Positions 10,551 through 22,789 of a stretch of DNA of 64,000 nucleotides are shown here, piece by piece. Position 1 is the stretch's first letter; every line of letters starts with the position of its first letter. Made by a program: the position numbers and the translations under genes. The DNA is taken from positions 496,001 through 560,000 of the forward strand of contig JADEYG010000002.1 in the NCBI GenBank assembly GCA_016906335.1, read 5' to 3'. The stretch is from Novakomyces olei. Taxonomy: Eukaryota; Ascomycota; Novakomycetes; Novakomycetales; Novakomycetaceae. The notes under the pieces are model-generated. The model saw only the letters and a program-made list of their open reading frames with translations. It made no database searches and was not told where the DNA came from.

Positions 10551-12928
10551 TCAGGACGGTGGAGGCGACGGCGACCGTGAGCGACCCGACTCTTTTATAG
10601 TCGCGAGCCATAGCAAAAGAAACTTGCAATTCGGCAGGGTTGTTCTCAGGTCCATCATCATGAGACCTTGAGAATTCATAAGCTGCTCGATGTTTTTGTT
10701 CAGCAGCATTGTGCCATATTCGAAACGATTATCCTCCTGGCCCCGAGGGAACAATGGAAATCTAGTCACGGGTAAGCGAGGCTCGTGTATAAATGAAATA
10801 TGTAAATAGGCGCATTCTATCCTATAAAACATCACATTTGATGGTGACATTCATAAAAGAATAAAAGCAGATCCACATGAAAATCCGGTATTGATAACAA
10901 CTAGAATATATAATATATGATAGATAAATAATGAATAAATAATGAATAAATAATGAATAAATCAATCATACTTTCTCAGTCCTGTCATCATTCCGATAGG
11001 ATCCGTAATAAAAGACATGCTGCCCATAGGCTGTATTGGGTATCGTAGGGGCACGTGTAGATATAAAGCTAAAAGATAGACCAAATGGCACGTGTACCCC
11101 AAAGCTGCAGCCGTATCGTCCGCGTCTACAGCTTTTGACTGTGCTTCCGGGCCGTTTGGCAGAGGAACACGATTTATGGAATAGATAAACGAATTCTCCG
11201 TGATTTGATCAATCACAAAAATATCCTGTAAAGTGCGAGCAATTTCAAAGCGTCGATGTGCTAGCAGCTGAGACGCAACTCGTGCCTCCTGACGAGCAGT
11301 ACGGATTTTGATTAAGGTCTCATCTTGCTCTTCTTTTCGTCTGACAAGGTCAAGGTTCTCAAGTTTGGTCCAGTGATGAGCTGCAGCGGCTCGGTGTGAT
11401 ATATTGTCAATTGCAGAGTTTGTCTCCTGCAGAATCTTGTCTAGCTTGGCAATTGAGGTCTCTAATTTTTTCAAATGGCTCCTCGTTTCCAGTGCTTTAG
11501 CATACTCGAAATAATTGGGCTCTTTAGCTTCAATTACTTGTGATATTTGACGCTGGATCAGAAGCACGGACTCTTGAGTTTCCGAGATACAAAGCTCTTG
11601 TTCCAGGAGAACAAGCATCGATTCTGTTGAGCAAATACTCCTCGTTTTCGGTCCAATGAAGACGGACTCCCTCTCAGTGTCCACTTCCAGATCTGCTTCA
11701 TCATTGTCGCTATTACAAGCTTTTGCTATAATATTGGTCTTGCTGTCGCTAGCAGAGCCAGGTGCCGATCTGGAAAGGAAAGAGCCATTAGCACTTTTGC
11801 TACCAGATCTATAATTATCCACAACGGACTCTGGTCTTGCGTAAATGCCGTCCACCATTGTAATCAAAACGGCATTGGCCCGCAAAGCTTTGTCGATGTT
11901 TTCATACTGGTCTGCAAGATAAACGACTTCGCTCAGTGTGAACAGTTCCTCCAACACACACATCCACGCAGATCCTTCGTGGGGACTGCCATCATTTCCC
12001 CCTTTATCCACTAAATCATTTTTGCCATGCTCTCGTGACTTTTCACGGCCACTAGTATCTCCATCTTTGCCAGGTTTTGCCCAGACTTGTACTAAGAAAG
12101 ACTCGAGTAGCCTGTCCTGCACTAGTGACTGACTAAAATCAAAACTGGCATACTGCGGGTTCATGGAAAACTCAACGACTGGTGTTACGAAGAGTAAATG
12201 CCGTTCTTCGTCCGGTGTATGAATACTCGCAAAAGTATCGCACATATGCTGGGAAACACATCGGCGCATACGCCCTGCCCAAATTTCCTGATCTTCCAAC
12301 ATGAGCGTGGCTGCTCGTGTATGCTTCCTCGGCCGAACACTGACAGGCATATTCATAGAGGCAGCCAGAGTCTCTTGCTGAGCATTAAAAGTTAGTGGTG
12401 GAGGAGATAATGGATCAGACATCGACTGAGTATACTGCAATTGGCTCTGCATATGGCCTGGCGATGGGTTTTGCAATCGAAAAGGCCGTGATTTTTCAAC
12501 GAGCGGTACCGGTTCAGCGTTTGTCTGCAAGGCCTCACTCGTTCGTCTTGGTATCGTCCTTTCAGTATCTGCACTGTGTACAGTACCAGCCTCGGCCACC
12601 CTTTGCCGACTGACTCTATTTTCCTCGCCATTTCGATCACCTGAATTGCCTCCATTATTACTCGCACTCGGCCGCTCGTTTTCAGCTGCGCCATCGCTGA
12701 CTGCTTTCGCGGCTTTGATCTGTCTCCCGCTTTTCTCATCTTCACCAAGTCTCACGGTTGGCGCCTTTGCGAGCCCGCCTATATTTAAATTACGTAAAGC
12801 CAGTCCTGTACAGTGCCTTAACCGTCGCTAAACGCCATGTTAGATGATGCAAGGAAATTGCTAGTGTGTACCACGTTGGGATCGAGAAACGGCGCGGCCC
12901 CAATCCCATAGCCAGATATACTAGACAT
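10551..12928 (-). CDS. VPS38: VPS38/UVRAG-type subunit of the Vps34 PI3-kinase complex II
   Basis: Three exons: 12928-12872, 12827-10972 and 10761-10551 (707 aa). The first junction gives DPNVRRLRHCTGLALRNLNI, the RRLRHL..I.LRNL start seen in UVRAG proteins; the last gives GLRKFPLFPRGQEDNRFEYG followed by MLLNKNIEQLMNSQG and DLRTTLPN, the BARA2-like end of the family. Between them lie a C2-like region with FLVQVW, a coiled coil (about residues 420-520: EPNYFEYAKALETRSHL...) and LGYTCHLVYLLALYLHVPLRYP. These proteins join Vps34, Vps15 and Vps30/Beclin to make PI3P on endosomes. The last intron holds four copies of an ATAATGAATAA unit. A long disordered Ser/Asn-rich segment (about 30-130) is unlike the core. 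Confidence 0.93.
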
Positions 12929-13561
<633 letters not shown>

Positions 13562-15030
13562 ATGGCTAAAGCCGTCCTTATCGTTTTCATTCATGGGCAA
13601 GTATAATGTAAATTTGTTTTGTTCTCGATTAATTCACAACATTGATTGTTCCATCTCAAATCAGTTTCATACTAGTCTGTCCATGAAACCATCTGTCTAA
13701 CTCTTGTAGCTTTAAGGGAGACAACGAGACATTTGGCCAATTCCCTACTCGACTGCTTAATATTTTACGTGATGTTCATTCCGACATTGCCTGGCACATT
13801 GAAGTCTACCCCCAATTCGAGACACGAGGATCTTTCCAATTGGCAGTTGACGCGTTCCGAGAATGGCTGCATGGTAGAGTAGAACATGTCAAACGGGGAA
13901 GCAGTCGCGATCTTAAAATCATAATATGCGGCCATTCAATGGGCGGACTCGTCGGTGCCGATGCGTTACTGGCGGAAAGGACAAGCTATAATACTGATGG
14001 CAATCAGCAGGACGAGAATGACGTCATGGATGTTGATGAGTCTGCAGTCGGTCGGCCGCTTTCTGATGACGAGCATCTAAGATCAGCTCTGATGGGATTA
14101 ATAGCGTACGATTCGCCCTTTTACGGAGTAAGTGCGAGCGTTTTCAATGGGCAATTGTTAAAACATGGGCGTAATGCCTTTCGACTTGTACGAGGCCTGC
14201 AATTCACATCTTCTCTCGATCTACCACGCAGGCTCGGGCTAAGGTCAGACGGACCTTGGGGCCTGGCGTTTAGTGGAGCAGGCATACTCATTGGTGGAGC
14301 AATGGCTTACAGGTTTCGTGGCGGGATTCAACAGGGAGCCAAATGGGTTTCTGCTCACGAAGAGTTTATAAAGGTTATATTTCTGCATGATCAGATGCTG
14401 GAACGTATGCGGAGGCTAAGGGAACAAGAAGGACTCCTCTTTCATTGTTTTTATACCAAAGTTACAGACACTGTGCACCGGGGCCAATACTTTATTTCGC
14501 CTCCGGACAAAGATGCGCCGTTAAAAGAATCTTTTGAGCCAATGGAGAATGTAAAAGCGCGTGACGAGGTTGATGCTCACGTTTCAATGTTTGACCCTAA
14601 TACGAATGCAGTTTATTTTGTAATGCAGGACAGAACGATTAATTTAATCGAATCTTGGGTGAGTGATTGGGCGTATGGCGGTGAAAAGATTGAAATTCAG
14701 AATGAAGAGAATGCAACCAAACCTGGCGTTGATAAAGCGAGGAGGGATAGAACGAGGAAGCAAGAGAAAAGGAAGAACAATACGGACAATACGGACAATT
14801 TTACAGACAAAGGAAGACAGTGCTCTGATACATTGGACTCTGAAATAGAGGAGCAGGCGCAAGAAGAGTCTAAAGCGCCAAAACCCAGAAGATCACAACG
14901 AAAACACACGAGTAAAAAGACAGAAAGCAAGAAAGAAGAGCCACGGCCGACTGAAAGTACTAAATCTCACTCTGAAGGGAAGCGGCCGTCCCGCCGGACT
15001 CATACAAGGCAAAATACTACAACGGAGTGA
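13562..15030 (+). CDS. Lipase-like alpha/beta hydrolase (DUF676 type) with a GC-AG intron
   Basis: Exons 13562-13596 and 13710-15030 encode 451 aa. The junction gives VLIVFIHGFKGDNETFGQFP, the strand-turn with HGF that opens the fold, and GHSMGGLVGADALL holds the nucleophile Ser in G-H-S-M-G. The family (DUF676, putative serine esterases) acts on lipids or acyl esters; the substrate is unknown. To join these, the intron must begin GCAAGT, a textbook GC donor, and end GTAG; no GT donor gives an open frame. A hydrophobic stretch (AFSGAGILIGGAMAY) follows the core. The C-terminal 110 residues are Lys/Arg/Glu-rich and disordered, with a possible nuclear-type basic end. A catalytic His may be the one in DEVDAHVSMF. 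Confidence 0.85.
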
Positions 15031-15120
15031 GCAAGAACTTAAAATTACAACGCAATCGACATAACGACTGTTTCAACACGAAATTGTTGGATTAGCTAAA
15101 TCAATTAGCTAAATCAAAAT

Positions 15121-16716
15121 CTAAGCGAATGTTATAGCAGCTTTAATCGCAGACTTGTTGCGAATAGACTCGAGACATTCTTCCCACTGCTCGAGCTTGA
15201 ATGTCTTGTTGACGATTCCGTCAACCTTGACCTTGCCGCTGTCGAGATAAGCAATGGCGCTGTATCATTAGCATGAAGCAATAAATAGGTGATGAGTTTC
15301 CAAAAATTTGGATTGAAAGCAGGAGTGGAAACGGAATTGAAATAGGTATAAAGATTGGGAAAAGGTTTGAAGCCGCAGAAAAATTATTGACGGGATAAAG
15401 TGGCAATTTAGTACATAATGGGCAAGATAAACGCTAAATAAGGCATACTTTGGAAATTGGAATGTCTCTGAAAATGAGCCAAGAATAGTGATTTCATCGC
15501 CAAATATTTTGGTAGGAGACCATGATACTCGAGCGCTGTTCTGATACACGCCATAAACAACCAGCTTTCCTCCCCGGCGCACATAATTAATAGCGTTTTC
15601 AAGCACTTTTGCAGAACCTGTTGCTTCCACGACAATATCAAATCCATACGGGTTTTCTGCCTTGATCCTATCCCATTGTGGTGTAGGATCTTTTCGGCTC
15701 AGCTCCACATAAACATCACCGGCTCCAACCTTTTTGGCCACTTGCATTTTGAGACCTTCAGGAGCAGCCACAACAACATGACAACCTCCATTTTGTCGAA
15801 GCATTTGGGAGAGAACAAGACCGGTTGGACCAGCACCAATTACAAGGACAGACGATCCAAGTTTAGGCGCAATTTTCTCCAGGCCATGAGCTGCGCATGA
15901 AGCTGGCTCGAGCAATGTAGCATCTACATCAGACAGATTGTGGATTCGAAAAACTTTGGCTGCAGCGTATGCGCAATACTCAGCCATGGCTCCGTTCATG
16001 GTTACCCCATGGGCCTGAAAGTTTTCGCACATTAAAGGCTCTCCGCGACGACAGAAAAAGCATTCCTGGCAAAGTTCAGAATTATCGGCCACCACACGAT
16101 CGCCAATTCGGAAGCCTTTGACTTTACTGCCGACTGCTGCTACAACTCCCACTAGACAAAATTGTTAGATTATTGAATATTGGATGAATTGATGTATGAA
16201 GCAGGAAATGAAAGCATAGACAATAGATATAAAAATAAGCAAACGACGAATGACAGAATAAAAAGATTATTTATTTCAACTTTTTTAGGTTTCAAGTTTT
16301 AAATTTTATCTCTCCAAAAGATACTGTACAAATTTTAATGGATTAAAGCTTACCTGCCTCATGACCGATGACAAGAGGAAACTTTGAAATAAACTCGCCT
16401 TCATGGATATGCAAATCTACAAATGTTGTTAGACAGGTTCGCGTTTATACGCTCAATCACGTACCGGTGCCACACACCCCACATGCTTTAACTATCCAAT
16501 GGTAAGTTTTGCATGTAAATCACGAGGAATACTTTTGATCAAGACATCATTGTCTCGAATTTCTGGTAGCGGCAACTGCTTGATCTCGTACTTGTACGGC
16601 TCGTAGTAGTAGAGACCTATATTCAAGGTTAATCCGGCTCAAAACTACAGAAAAGCTTAAAAGGAATTGAAAAAAGTTATGCCTTTCATGGTCTTCGGGA
16701 GAGATGTTGGTGCCAT
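15121..16716 (-). CDS. Zinc-dependent polyol dehydrogenase, D-arabinitol dehydrogenase type
   Basis: Six exons: 16716-16683, 16616-16533, 16491-16465, 16416-16354, 16151-15449 and 15259-15121; 349 aa, all phases closing. It is a medium-chain zinc dehydrogenase: KACGVCGTDLHIHEGE and GHEAVGVVAAVG supply the catalytic-zinc residues, CQECFFCRRGEPLMC the four structural-zinc cysteines, and VLVIGAGPTGLV the Rossmann nucleotide-binding loop. The ending FSETFQFPNAIAYLDSGKV resembles fungal NADP-linked D-arabinitol dehydrogenases; sorbitol or xylitol oxidation is also possible. Such enzymes serve cytosolic polyol metabolism. Exon 3 is only 27 nt, introns 2 and 3 are 41 and 48 nt, and intron 1 appears to begin GCATAA, a second GC donor. 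Without it, MAPTSLPKTMKG could not join LYYYEPYKYE in frame. Confidence 0.88.
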
Positions 16717-17266
16717 TGCTATAGATTTCAAACAAGATTTTGTGCAAATGTAGCTGGATTTAAACACAGTGCTTTCCTAAAATTCTGCCGCGCTTGTGAA
16801 CATCGACGTAGCTGATCTGCTTTGGCGCGCCAAAAAGTGACGTCTATATATTCTGCGAATGATGGCTCATTGCATTGCTTAGACTTAAATTCAATATTAT
16901 ATGCGGGGCAAAAATATTGGTGGCACAAATTACGATCCCACTTGGGATACTTGAAGCAGTACCAAGCATCCTTACGTGCAGACGAAATACACGACTTCTC
17001 TCGTTTACAAAAACAGTTTGAAAGCAATTTTGCTCGCAATATTACACTCAATAGGAACGCTAGGCACCAAGATTTGCCTCAAATGACAATTAAGCGGTAA
17101 CGGATTATGGAGAAAATTGAACAGAATAATTGTTCAACATCAAATAAATAAATAAATTAATAAATAAATTAATAAATAAATTAATAAATAAATAATCATT
17201 TACAAAATGGTTGCAGTTTAGCAGAGAGATGAATGACTTTGAACCTGGCTACGGACAATATCTCTC
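16717..17266. other. Divergent intergenic region
   Basis: Lies between the dehydrogenase start (minus) and the ubiquitin protease start (plus). Overlapping open frames of about 92 (plus) and 107 codons (minus) occur at 16728-17100 but neither resembles a known family. A TAAATAAAT tandem repeat occupies about 17141-17191, roughly 75 bp before the protease ATG. Confidence 0.55.
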
Positions 17267-19078
17267 ATGGTTTTCGGCGGCATAGCGAGAGCTTACACTA
17301 ATGACGAAAGCTCTCAATGGCCTGCTAACAACTGGTCAAAAGGAGCCAATACGATTGTAATCGGATGGCTAATTGCACTCGCTATCGGCAGTTTGGGGTT
17401 CCCCCTCGTCAAGTATTCTTTAGCAAACAGACCAAGGGTCAAACGGTCTAGTAGTGGCCAAAGTGCCGTGGACGACGAAGACTCGAATGATGTGTCAATT
17501 TTTCGTTGGATGTCTGCACGATCTCGCCGATTATCACACCGCGTTAGAAGATCTTCGCGAGCGTCTTTTCGGCGGCTTTCACATTCATTAGCCAGACGGC
17601 CCTTACTCTGGCGCAGTGCTGATTATGCGGATATGGAGATTCAAGGGCTGCCCAATGTGGGGAATTCATGCTTTGGCAACGCTGTGCTACAGGCTATTGC
17701 GCCTCTTCAATTTTTACTAGAGTTTTGTGATTCCATACTGGCTCATGACTCTGTCGATGGGTCAAAATCGCTTCCTATAATTCGGCAATTGTCTCTTTTA
17801 GTCCATGAAATAAATGCGGCCCCAGGGCAACGTGTTTCAGGATACATCCCTGACCCGACACCGCTCACGGATTTGTTGGATCCGGAAGGGAAATTATTTG
17901 ACAGCAACCAGCAGGACGCGCAAGAGTTTCTCTTGTTTCTACAAGATGCTTTGGAAAAGGAACTGCTCGCTTACAGGCGAAGCCATTTTGTATATCGTGG
18001 GTTGGGTCTAGCGCGAAAGTACACTCAGACTTTATCTCCGTCTAATTTTAAAGCATCGTCTGCCTCCTCTATTCCTTCTTCTTCTTCGTCTAACTCATCA
18101 TCTGCTTCCTCACATGCTTCAACGAATTCATTTGCGTCTGCAGGGCTTTCATCATCCTTCTCCTTATCAAAGATTTCTCCGTACTCGGATATCGGGTTGA
18201 AATTACTGCCGTTTTGTGGACGTTACATTCAACGCGTAGCCTGTACGCGATGCAAATATATAGACTCGTTTCGAATGGAGAATTTTTCCTCACTCATTTT
18301 GGAAATACCGGCAAGAACTCCATCGGGTGCAGATTGTACTATTGCAGACTGCCTCGAAAAGTATACGGCAGTGGAAAGTATCCCCGCTGTTCCCTGTCGA
18401 ATGTGCTCACTAAAACAGTGTTCTGAGCAATTGTGCCGTCAAATTGAAAGTATGAGCCATATGAGCCATAGAGCGAATATTAATGCAAACGAAAATGCCG
18501 CAGTTGGCAAGGGCAAGAACGTGATTCAGTTAATGAGGGAGCGGAAAACTCTGATGGATAAAGCAATCAACGAAAATTGGCCTGACTATCCCGGACTTAC
18601 GGGGATAAAACTACCATTTTCCGTAGAATCAGACAAGACAAAGCAGTCGATGCTGGCAGTTCCACCCGCAGTACTTTGCCTCGCCCTTAACCGCACTGCT
18701 ATTTCAATGAATGGAAATTTCATAAAGAACAATGCCTCTGTAAAGGCGCCACTAAAGCTCGATCTAGCGACATTCTTACTGGATATGGACCGTGTATCGA
18801 GCGATCCATTGCAGAGCATGCAAGCCGGCAGTATTGGCCGGCCTTGTATATATGAGTTGAAGGCAATTGTCGCCCACTATGGAAACCAGTATGGAGGCCA
18901 TTATTACACTTATCGACGGGGCCTTGACAGTTGCCAATGGTACATGGTTTCGGATACCACAGTGCGCAAAGTATCGCAAGACGAGATTAGTCAGGTTGCA
19001 AGTGGTGTTGTTTTTGTGTATGAAACAGTACGGCAGGGAGAGGCGGTTACAACGGTTTTGGAGGAACCGAATGATTAA
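17267..19078 (+). CDS. Membrane-anchored ubiquitin-specific protease (Ubp16/USP30-like)
   Basis: A single 603-aa frame. Residues about 28-48 form one hydrophobic segment (NTIVIGWLIALAIGSLGF), then an Arg/Ser-rich linker, then the USP catalytic domain. The Cys box is GLPNVGNSCFGNAVLQ with the nucleophile near residue 135; NQQDAQEFLLFLQD follows; two C-x-x-C pairs (CTRCKY and CRMCS) form the zinc finger; the His box is YGNQYGGHYYTYRR with His near residue 545. An N-terminal membrane anchor plus a USP domain is the arrangement of yeast Ubp16 and animal USP30, which work on the outer mitochondrial membrane; location here is inferred. A poly-Ser insert (about residues 264-300) interrupts the domain. 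The ATG at 17267 is the first in frame. Confidence 0.9.
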   Translation: MVFGGIARAYTNDESSQWPANNWSKGANTIVIGWLIALAIGSLGFPLVKYSLANRPRVKRSSSGQSAVDDEDSNDVSIFRWMSARSRRLSHRVRRSSRASFRRLSHSLARRPLLWRSADYADMEIQGLPNVGNSCFGNAVLQAIAPLQFLLEFCDSILAHDSVDGSKSLPIIRQLSLLVHEINAAPGQRVSGYIPDPTPLTDLLDPEGKLFDSNQQDAQEFLLFLQDALEKELLAYRRSHFVYRGLGLARKYTQTLSPSNFKASSASSIPSSSSSNSSSASSHASTNSFASAGLSSSFSLSKISPYSDIGLKLLPFCGRYIQRVACTRCKYIDSFRMENFSSLILEIPARTPSGADCTIADCLEKYTAVESIPAVPCRMCSLKQCSEQLCRQIESMSHMSHRANINANENAAVGKGKNVIQLMRERKTLMDKAINENWPDYPGLTGIKLPFSVESDKTKQSMLAVPPAVLCLALNRTAISMNGNFIKNNASVKAPLKLDLATFLLDMDRVSSDPLQSMQAGSIGRPCIYELKAIVAHYGNQYGGHYYTYRRGLDSCQWYMVSDTTVRKVSQDEISQVASGVVFVYETVRQGEAVTTVLEEPND

Positions 19079-19251
19079 TAGCATTGTATATATAGCAGTT
19101 GAATTGACCCTGAATTAGTTTAAAGTGTACATGTTTGTAATTATTCCATATTGAATAACTGGATCTTTTATTATATTAATAATATATCGCAATGTATAGT
19201 TAATAATAAATTAATTGACGGCCACTTGGTCTGCTCGCTCCCACATACGAA

Positions 19252-22012
19252 ATGGCGGAGAGTTACGTCGGTCTCAATGTCAGTATCACGAGGTAGGCGA
19301 ATTTGACAACTGCATTAGTCAACTGCATTTCTTACACGCAAAAGGCAAGATGGTATAAAATTACGAGGGCGAATAGACGCTGTAGACACGTCCAATTTAA
19401 CTCTACAACTCTCAAACGGTACGACTTTAATCTTTTTCTTTTTGTTTGAATTTCCGTAGCTCTTTTCTTGCTGCACAAGTGCTTATGACAAAGTAACATT
19501 GAGCGATGGTAAACGCTACCCGACATTAACCGTTCCGGGCAGCAGCATTTCGGATCTGGAATTGAAAAGTAGTGAGGACACGGCAGCTGAACCTTTCGAA
19601 ATCGAACGTCTTGCTCATGAAGCAACGCGTCCGAATGGCAGTGTGAGTTTGGATACACCTTATGCTCCTTATACTCCTGCGTACCAGGACCCTGCAATTC
19701 TAAGCGTGAGCCATCAATTTAATGTTTACAATTTTATTAATGGACTTGATCGATATTCAATTTATTTCAAGAGCTGCTGTATCATGCAATGTACATTTCG
19801 AATTTCGATCTGAGATATCCGCAGTTGGCCTTTTCAAATATTTTTTGCTCAAATGTACTGCACTTGAATCATAATATGTAGGGATACTTGTACTAATGGA
19901 ACAGGCTTCGTTGTCTAGTGACCCGGCTATAGTCGCCGTTGAAACGACACCTAAGCCATTGCCGCTCACTGTGCCTAGCAGCACAATTGCAGAGCATGGC
20001 ACTCCAATCAGCTACACAAAAATATACAAAAATAAACCATTTGCAGAAGACTCTCATGGCGGCTTATTTCCGTTTGAAGATCCAAGTCTCGACCAATCTA
20101 ATGCTTCTGCAAAAGAAGAGACCGAAGATGAGTCTAACACTCCGGGAGATGCTACGCGAAGACGTACAAGAAGCGATCGGCGCGGCCGTAAGCTGAGAGG
20201 GGTTAACTCGACTCCTAGAAATGGAGAAGCCTGGGAGAACGAGCAAGTGTCTTCTTTCAAAGATGAAGAATTTGATTTCCAGGCAAATTTGACCCGCTTT
20301 AATAAGCAGAAAGTGTTTGATGAAATTAGGGTATTACCACACGCATTCGATATATGTTTTTTCGTTTTTGCTTAAAGAATACGCTTTTGTTTCTAATTTT
20401 ACTCTATACTATTTTGGTGTTGTTTTCACTTTGTTTTTATCTAACGTTTTTTGTCTTGCCCTAATGATACACTGTGCTGACTCCTATTCAGAAGGGCGAT
20501 AAATCGGATCCACATGCACTGCTTGTCGCTCACAATAAACGCAATTTTGAACCTAAAGAAAACGTCTTAGATTCTATAGCGGGCCGAAACGGGGGCGAGT
20601 CGGATATCGTATCGTTAGCAACACGAGCAAGGGTCATTGACCGGCGCACTTCAGAGACACCTGTGGATGTCAGAGTAATGTCTCCGCGAGCAAAGGCTGG
20701 AATTTCAGGGTTTAGCCTAAAGGGCGATGTCAAAGCGCTGCAGAGCATTACTCCTCAGCAGGTAAGAGTTTTTCGTTTTAATATAATAGCGTCCGTCGTT
20801 TTCAATCTAATTTTTGTCCTGTATTTGATCAAATACTTTTATCACGACTGTGTTATTGTCACCTGTGCCTTTGAGACGCTGAATTACGATTTTTGTTTCA
20901 TTTTCCGGTTCGTGCTTTCAAACCTGCTTAGTTCTGAATGCTTTTAAAATATCCTTTTTTCTCTTTTTACCAAAATTTTACTTCTGATATATGCTTTTTT
21001 TCGTATCTAATCTCAGATGAATGATGCAGTTTCTTTGTGTACAGAGACTTGGGGCCCGTCCTTCCAGTCTATTATTGAAGAGGCAGGACGATCAGTAGCT
21101 GAAGCAGCTCTTGCATTACTTGGCCGGACTCGTCTCGGCCTTGATAGCCATAATGTGGCTCCTGTTGTAGTAGTACTCGCGGGAGCACATCGAACTGGCA
21201 GTATTGCCGTTGTAACTGCTCGATTGCTATCGGCTGTGGGTCTTCGAGTCGTTCTTTGTACTGTTGCTAGCGAACTAGATCCCCATATGGCAAAGGTGAG
21301 GATATTGTATCTGCATATCTATTTGCGTTTATTTAATCTTCGGACATTTTTAATTCATTTAAATTTATTTGTATTTATTACAATTATTACAATTATTATA
21401 ATTATTATAATTATATATTCTACGAGGTTTGATCATGCTTATCCAAGCTTGTTTCTTGTTATTATTTTTTATCGTTGTTTCTTTTCGCTTAATTTTACTA
21501 ATTTTAAACAGGAACTCGAATACTTTAGCAATGCTGGAGGCAAAATAACCGCCGATATTGAGCGCCGCGCGGCCGCTCTTTCGCGCCCGCCAGAACTGGT
21601 TATCGATGGGCTTTTGGGTCCTGATGTCACTCTTGAAGACATTTGGGAACCAGCTGAAGCTTCGCGAACCAAACAATTAATTTCCTGGGTCAAAAAGTTA
21701 GAGGCCAAAGTCGTTAGTATCGACTTGGCTTCGGGCCTTTCCGGAATTACTGGACTCCCACCGCCGACTGGTGAAGGCCACTTTATACGTGCAGATTTGG
21801 TCGTGGCTACTGGACTGCCACGTACGGGTCTGGTACAAGCTCAGAAAGAGGGTTATTGTACTGCAAATGTCTTTTTGGCTAATTTATCGATACCGTGGAG
21901 GCAAATATATGATTCCTGGAAACAGGCTGGTATACACGCGGCTTTTGTATCTGGAGGGGGTCGCTTGAAGCTGCGAGGCCAAAGTTTGCTTATGGAACTT
22001 GCGACACAGTAA
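19252..22012 (+). CDS. EDC3: Enhancer of mRNA decapping EDC3
   Basis: Seven exons: 19252-19292, 19345-19418, 19494-19705, 19905-20330, 20492-20761, 21017-21295 and 21512-22012; 600 aa, all phases closing. The N-terminal LSm-like domain reads YVGLNVSITRQDGIKLRGR and NVTLSDGKRYPTLTVPG; the middle has the FDF motif EFDFQANLTRFNKQKVFDEI; the last two exons form a YjeF_N Rossmann-like domain (VVVLAGAHRTGS, VIDGLLGPDV, VVSIDLASGL). EDC3 dimerises through YjeF_N and binds Dcp2 and the Dhh1 helicase through its LSm and FDF regions, promoting decapping and P-body assembly in the cytoplasm. Two introns use perfect TACTAAT branch sites. Intron 6 (216 nt) is rich in ATT-type repeats and happens to be open in frame, but interrupts YjeF_N if read. 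Confidence 0.95.
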
Positions 22013-22298
22013 GTAGGCCTCTTGTTTTGAATGCAAAGGTAATCTATATTCAAAACTAATTAAGAGGGAAAAAATTTAGATTAAAAATTTAAGAATGATA
22101 AAACGAAGTGTTATATATTACTATGCCTGTATAATTCATTGGACAGTACTCCCGCCTACAATAGTATTTGCAAAGACCAACAAAGACTAACCATTGATAT
22201 AGTAATAAAGAACCTTTAAATGTCTTGAGGACGAGCTCAGACGCAAAAGGGAACAATAACTTGAGACAAGATATCAAGCCTTGTGACATTTACAATAA

Positions 22299-22789
22299 TT
22301 AAAATTTAGATAGCGAAATGTAACAAGATTTGTTTTTCAAAAAAGAGAGGCCGTCAGGATATGTGTGCAATGCATTCAATCGATTTAAAAGACCCATTTT
22401 TTGCTCCTGGCTGCGGATATAACTCAAGGAAGTAGTATCGAAAAGCGCCGAAAAAGTCGCAAAGGCCTCAAAGGTGCTCAGTGCGACCTCGACATGTGCG
22501 GTGGTTTTTTGTTGTCTTTCGACAGTTTCACTGACATGCCTAAAGTGGAAATATAGTGGATTTGAGGAATTTTGGCGTTTTGTGATTGGTGGAATAAGCT
22601 TTCAACCTTAATGGCCCATTCACATAAGTAATGCCAGTATAGTGATCTACAGCCAAATCATCGCGTATTATTAGCATACTCCGTTCAGTAATACATATTT
22701 TCCTCTGTAATATCGTGAAAAGGCTTATTGGTAATATGAGCCTGTTCTCCGCTTTTGGAAAAGTCCACGCTTCTTTTGCGCCATGGCAT
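22299..22789 (-). CDS. Unresolved small gene, unknown function
   Basis: A protein-like frame starts MPWRKRSVDFSKSGEQ at 22789 and, across an intron (GTATTA...GTAG with a GCTAAT branch), continues ISLYWHYLCEWAIKVESLFHQ. The last part, down to a TAA at 22299, reads HVSETVERQQKTTAHVEVAL then STFEAFATFSALFDTTSLSY in another frame. The two parts can only be joined by a second intron or a frame change near 22540-22480 that I cannot fix. The product looks helical with Cys and Trp but matches no family I know; a kinetochore or coiled-coil subunit is one guess. It is convergent with EDC3. That something is coded here is moderately likely; the exact structure is not settled. Confidence 0.4.

Noticed and set aside
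16728-17100. Overlapping open frames of 92 (plus) and 107 (minus) codons between two divergent genes
   Set aside because: Both strands are open by chance, neither resembles a family, and the region is a divergent promoter.
20331-20491. EDC3 intron 4 as coding sequence
   Set aside because: The flanking exons join FDEIR to KGDKSDPHALL exactly as expected for the FDF region when it is removed.
21296-21511. EDC3 intron 6, which is open in frame
   Set aside because: Its translation is hydrophobic low-complexity sequence interrupting YjeF_N, and it has GTGAGG and TACTAAT...ACAG splice signals.
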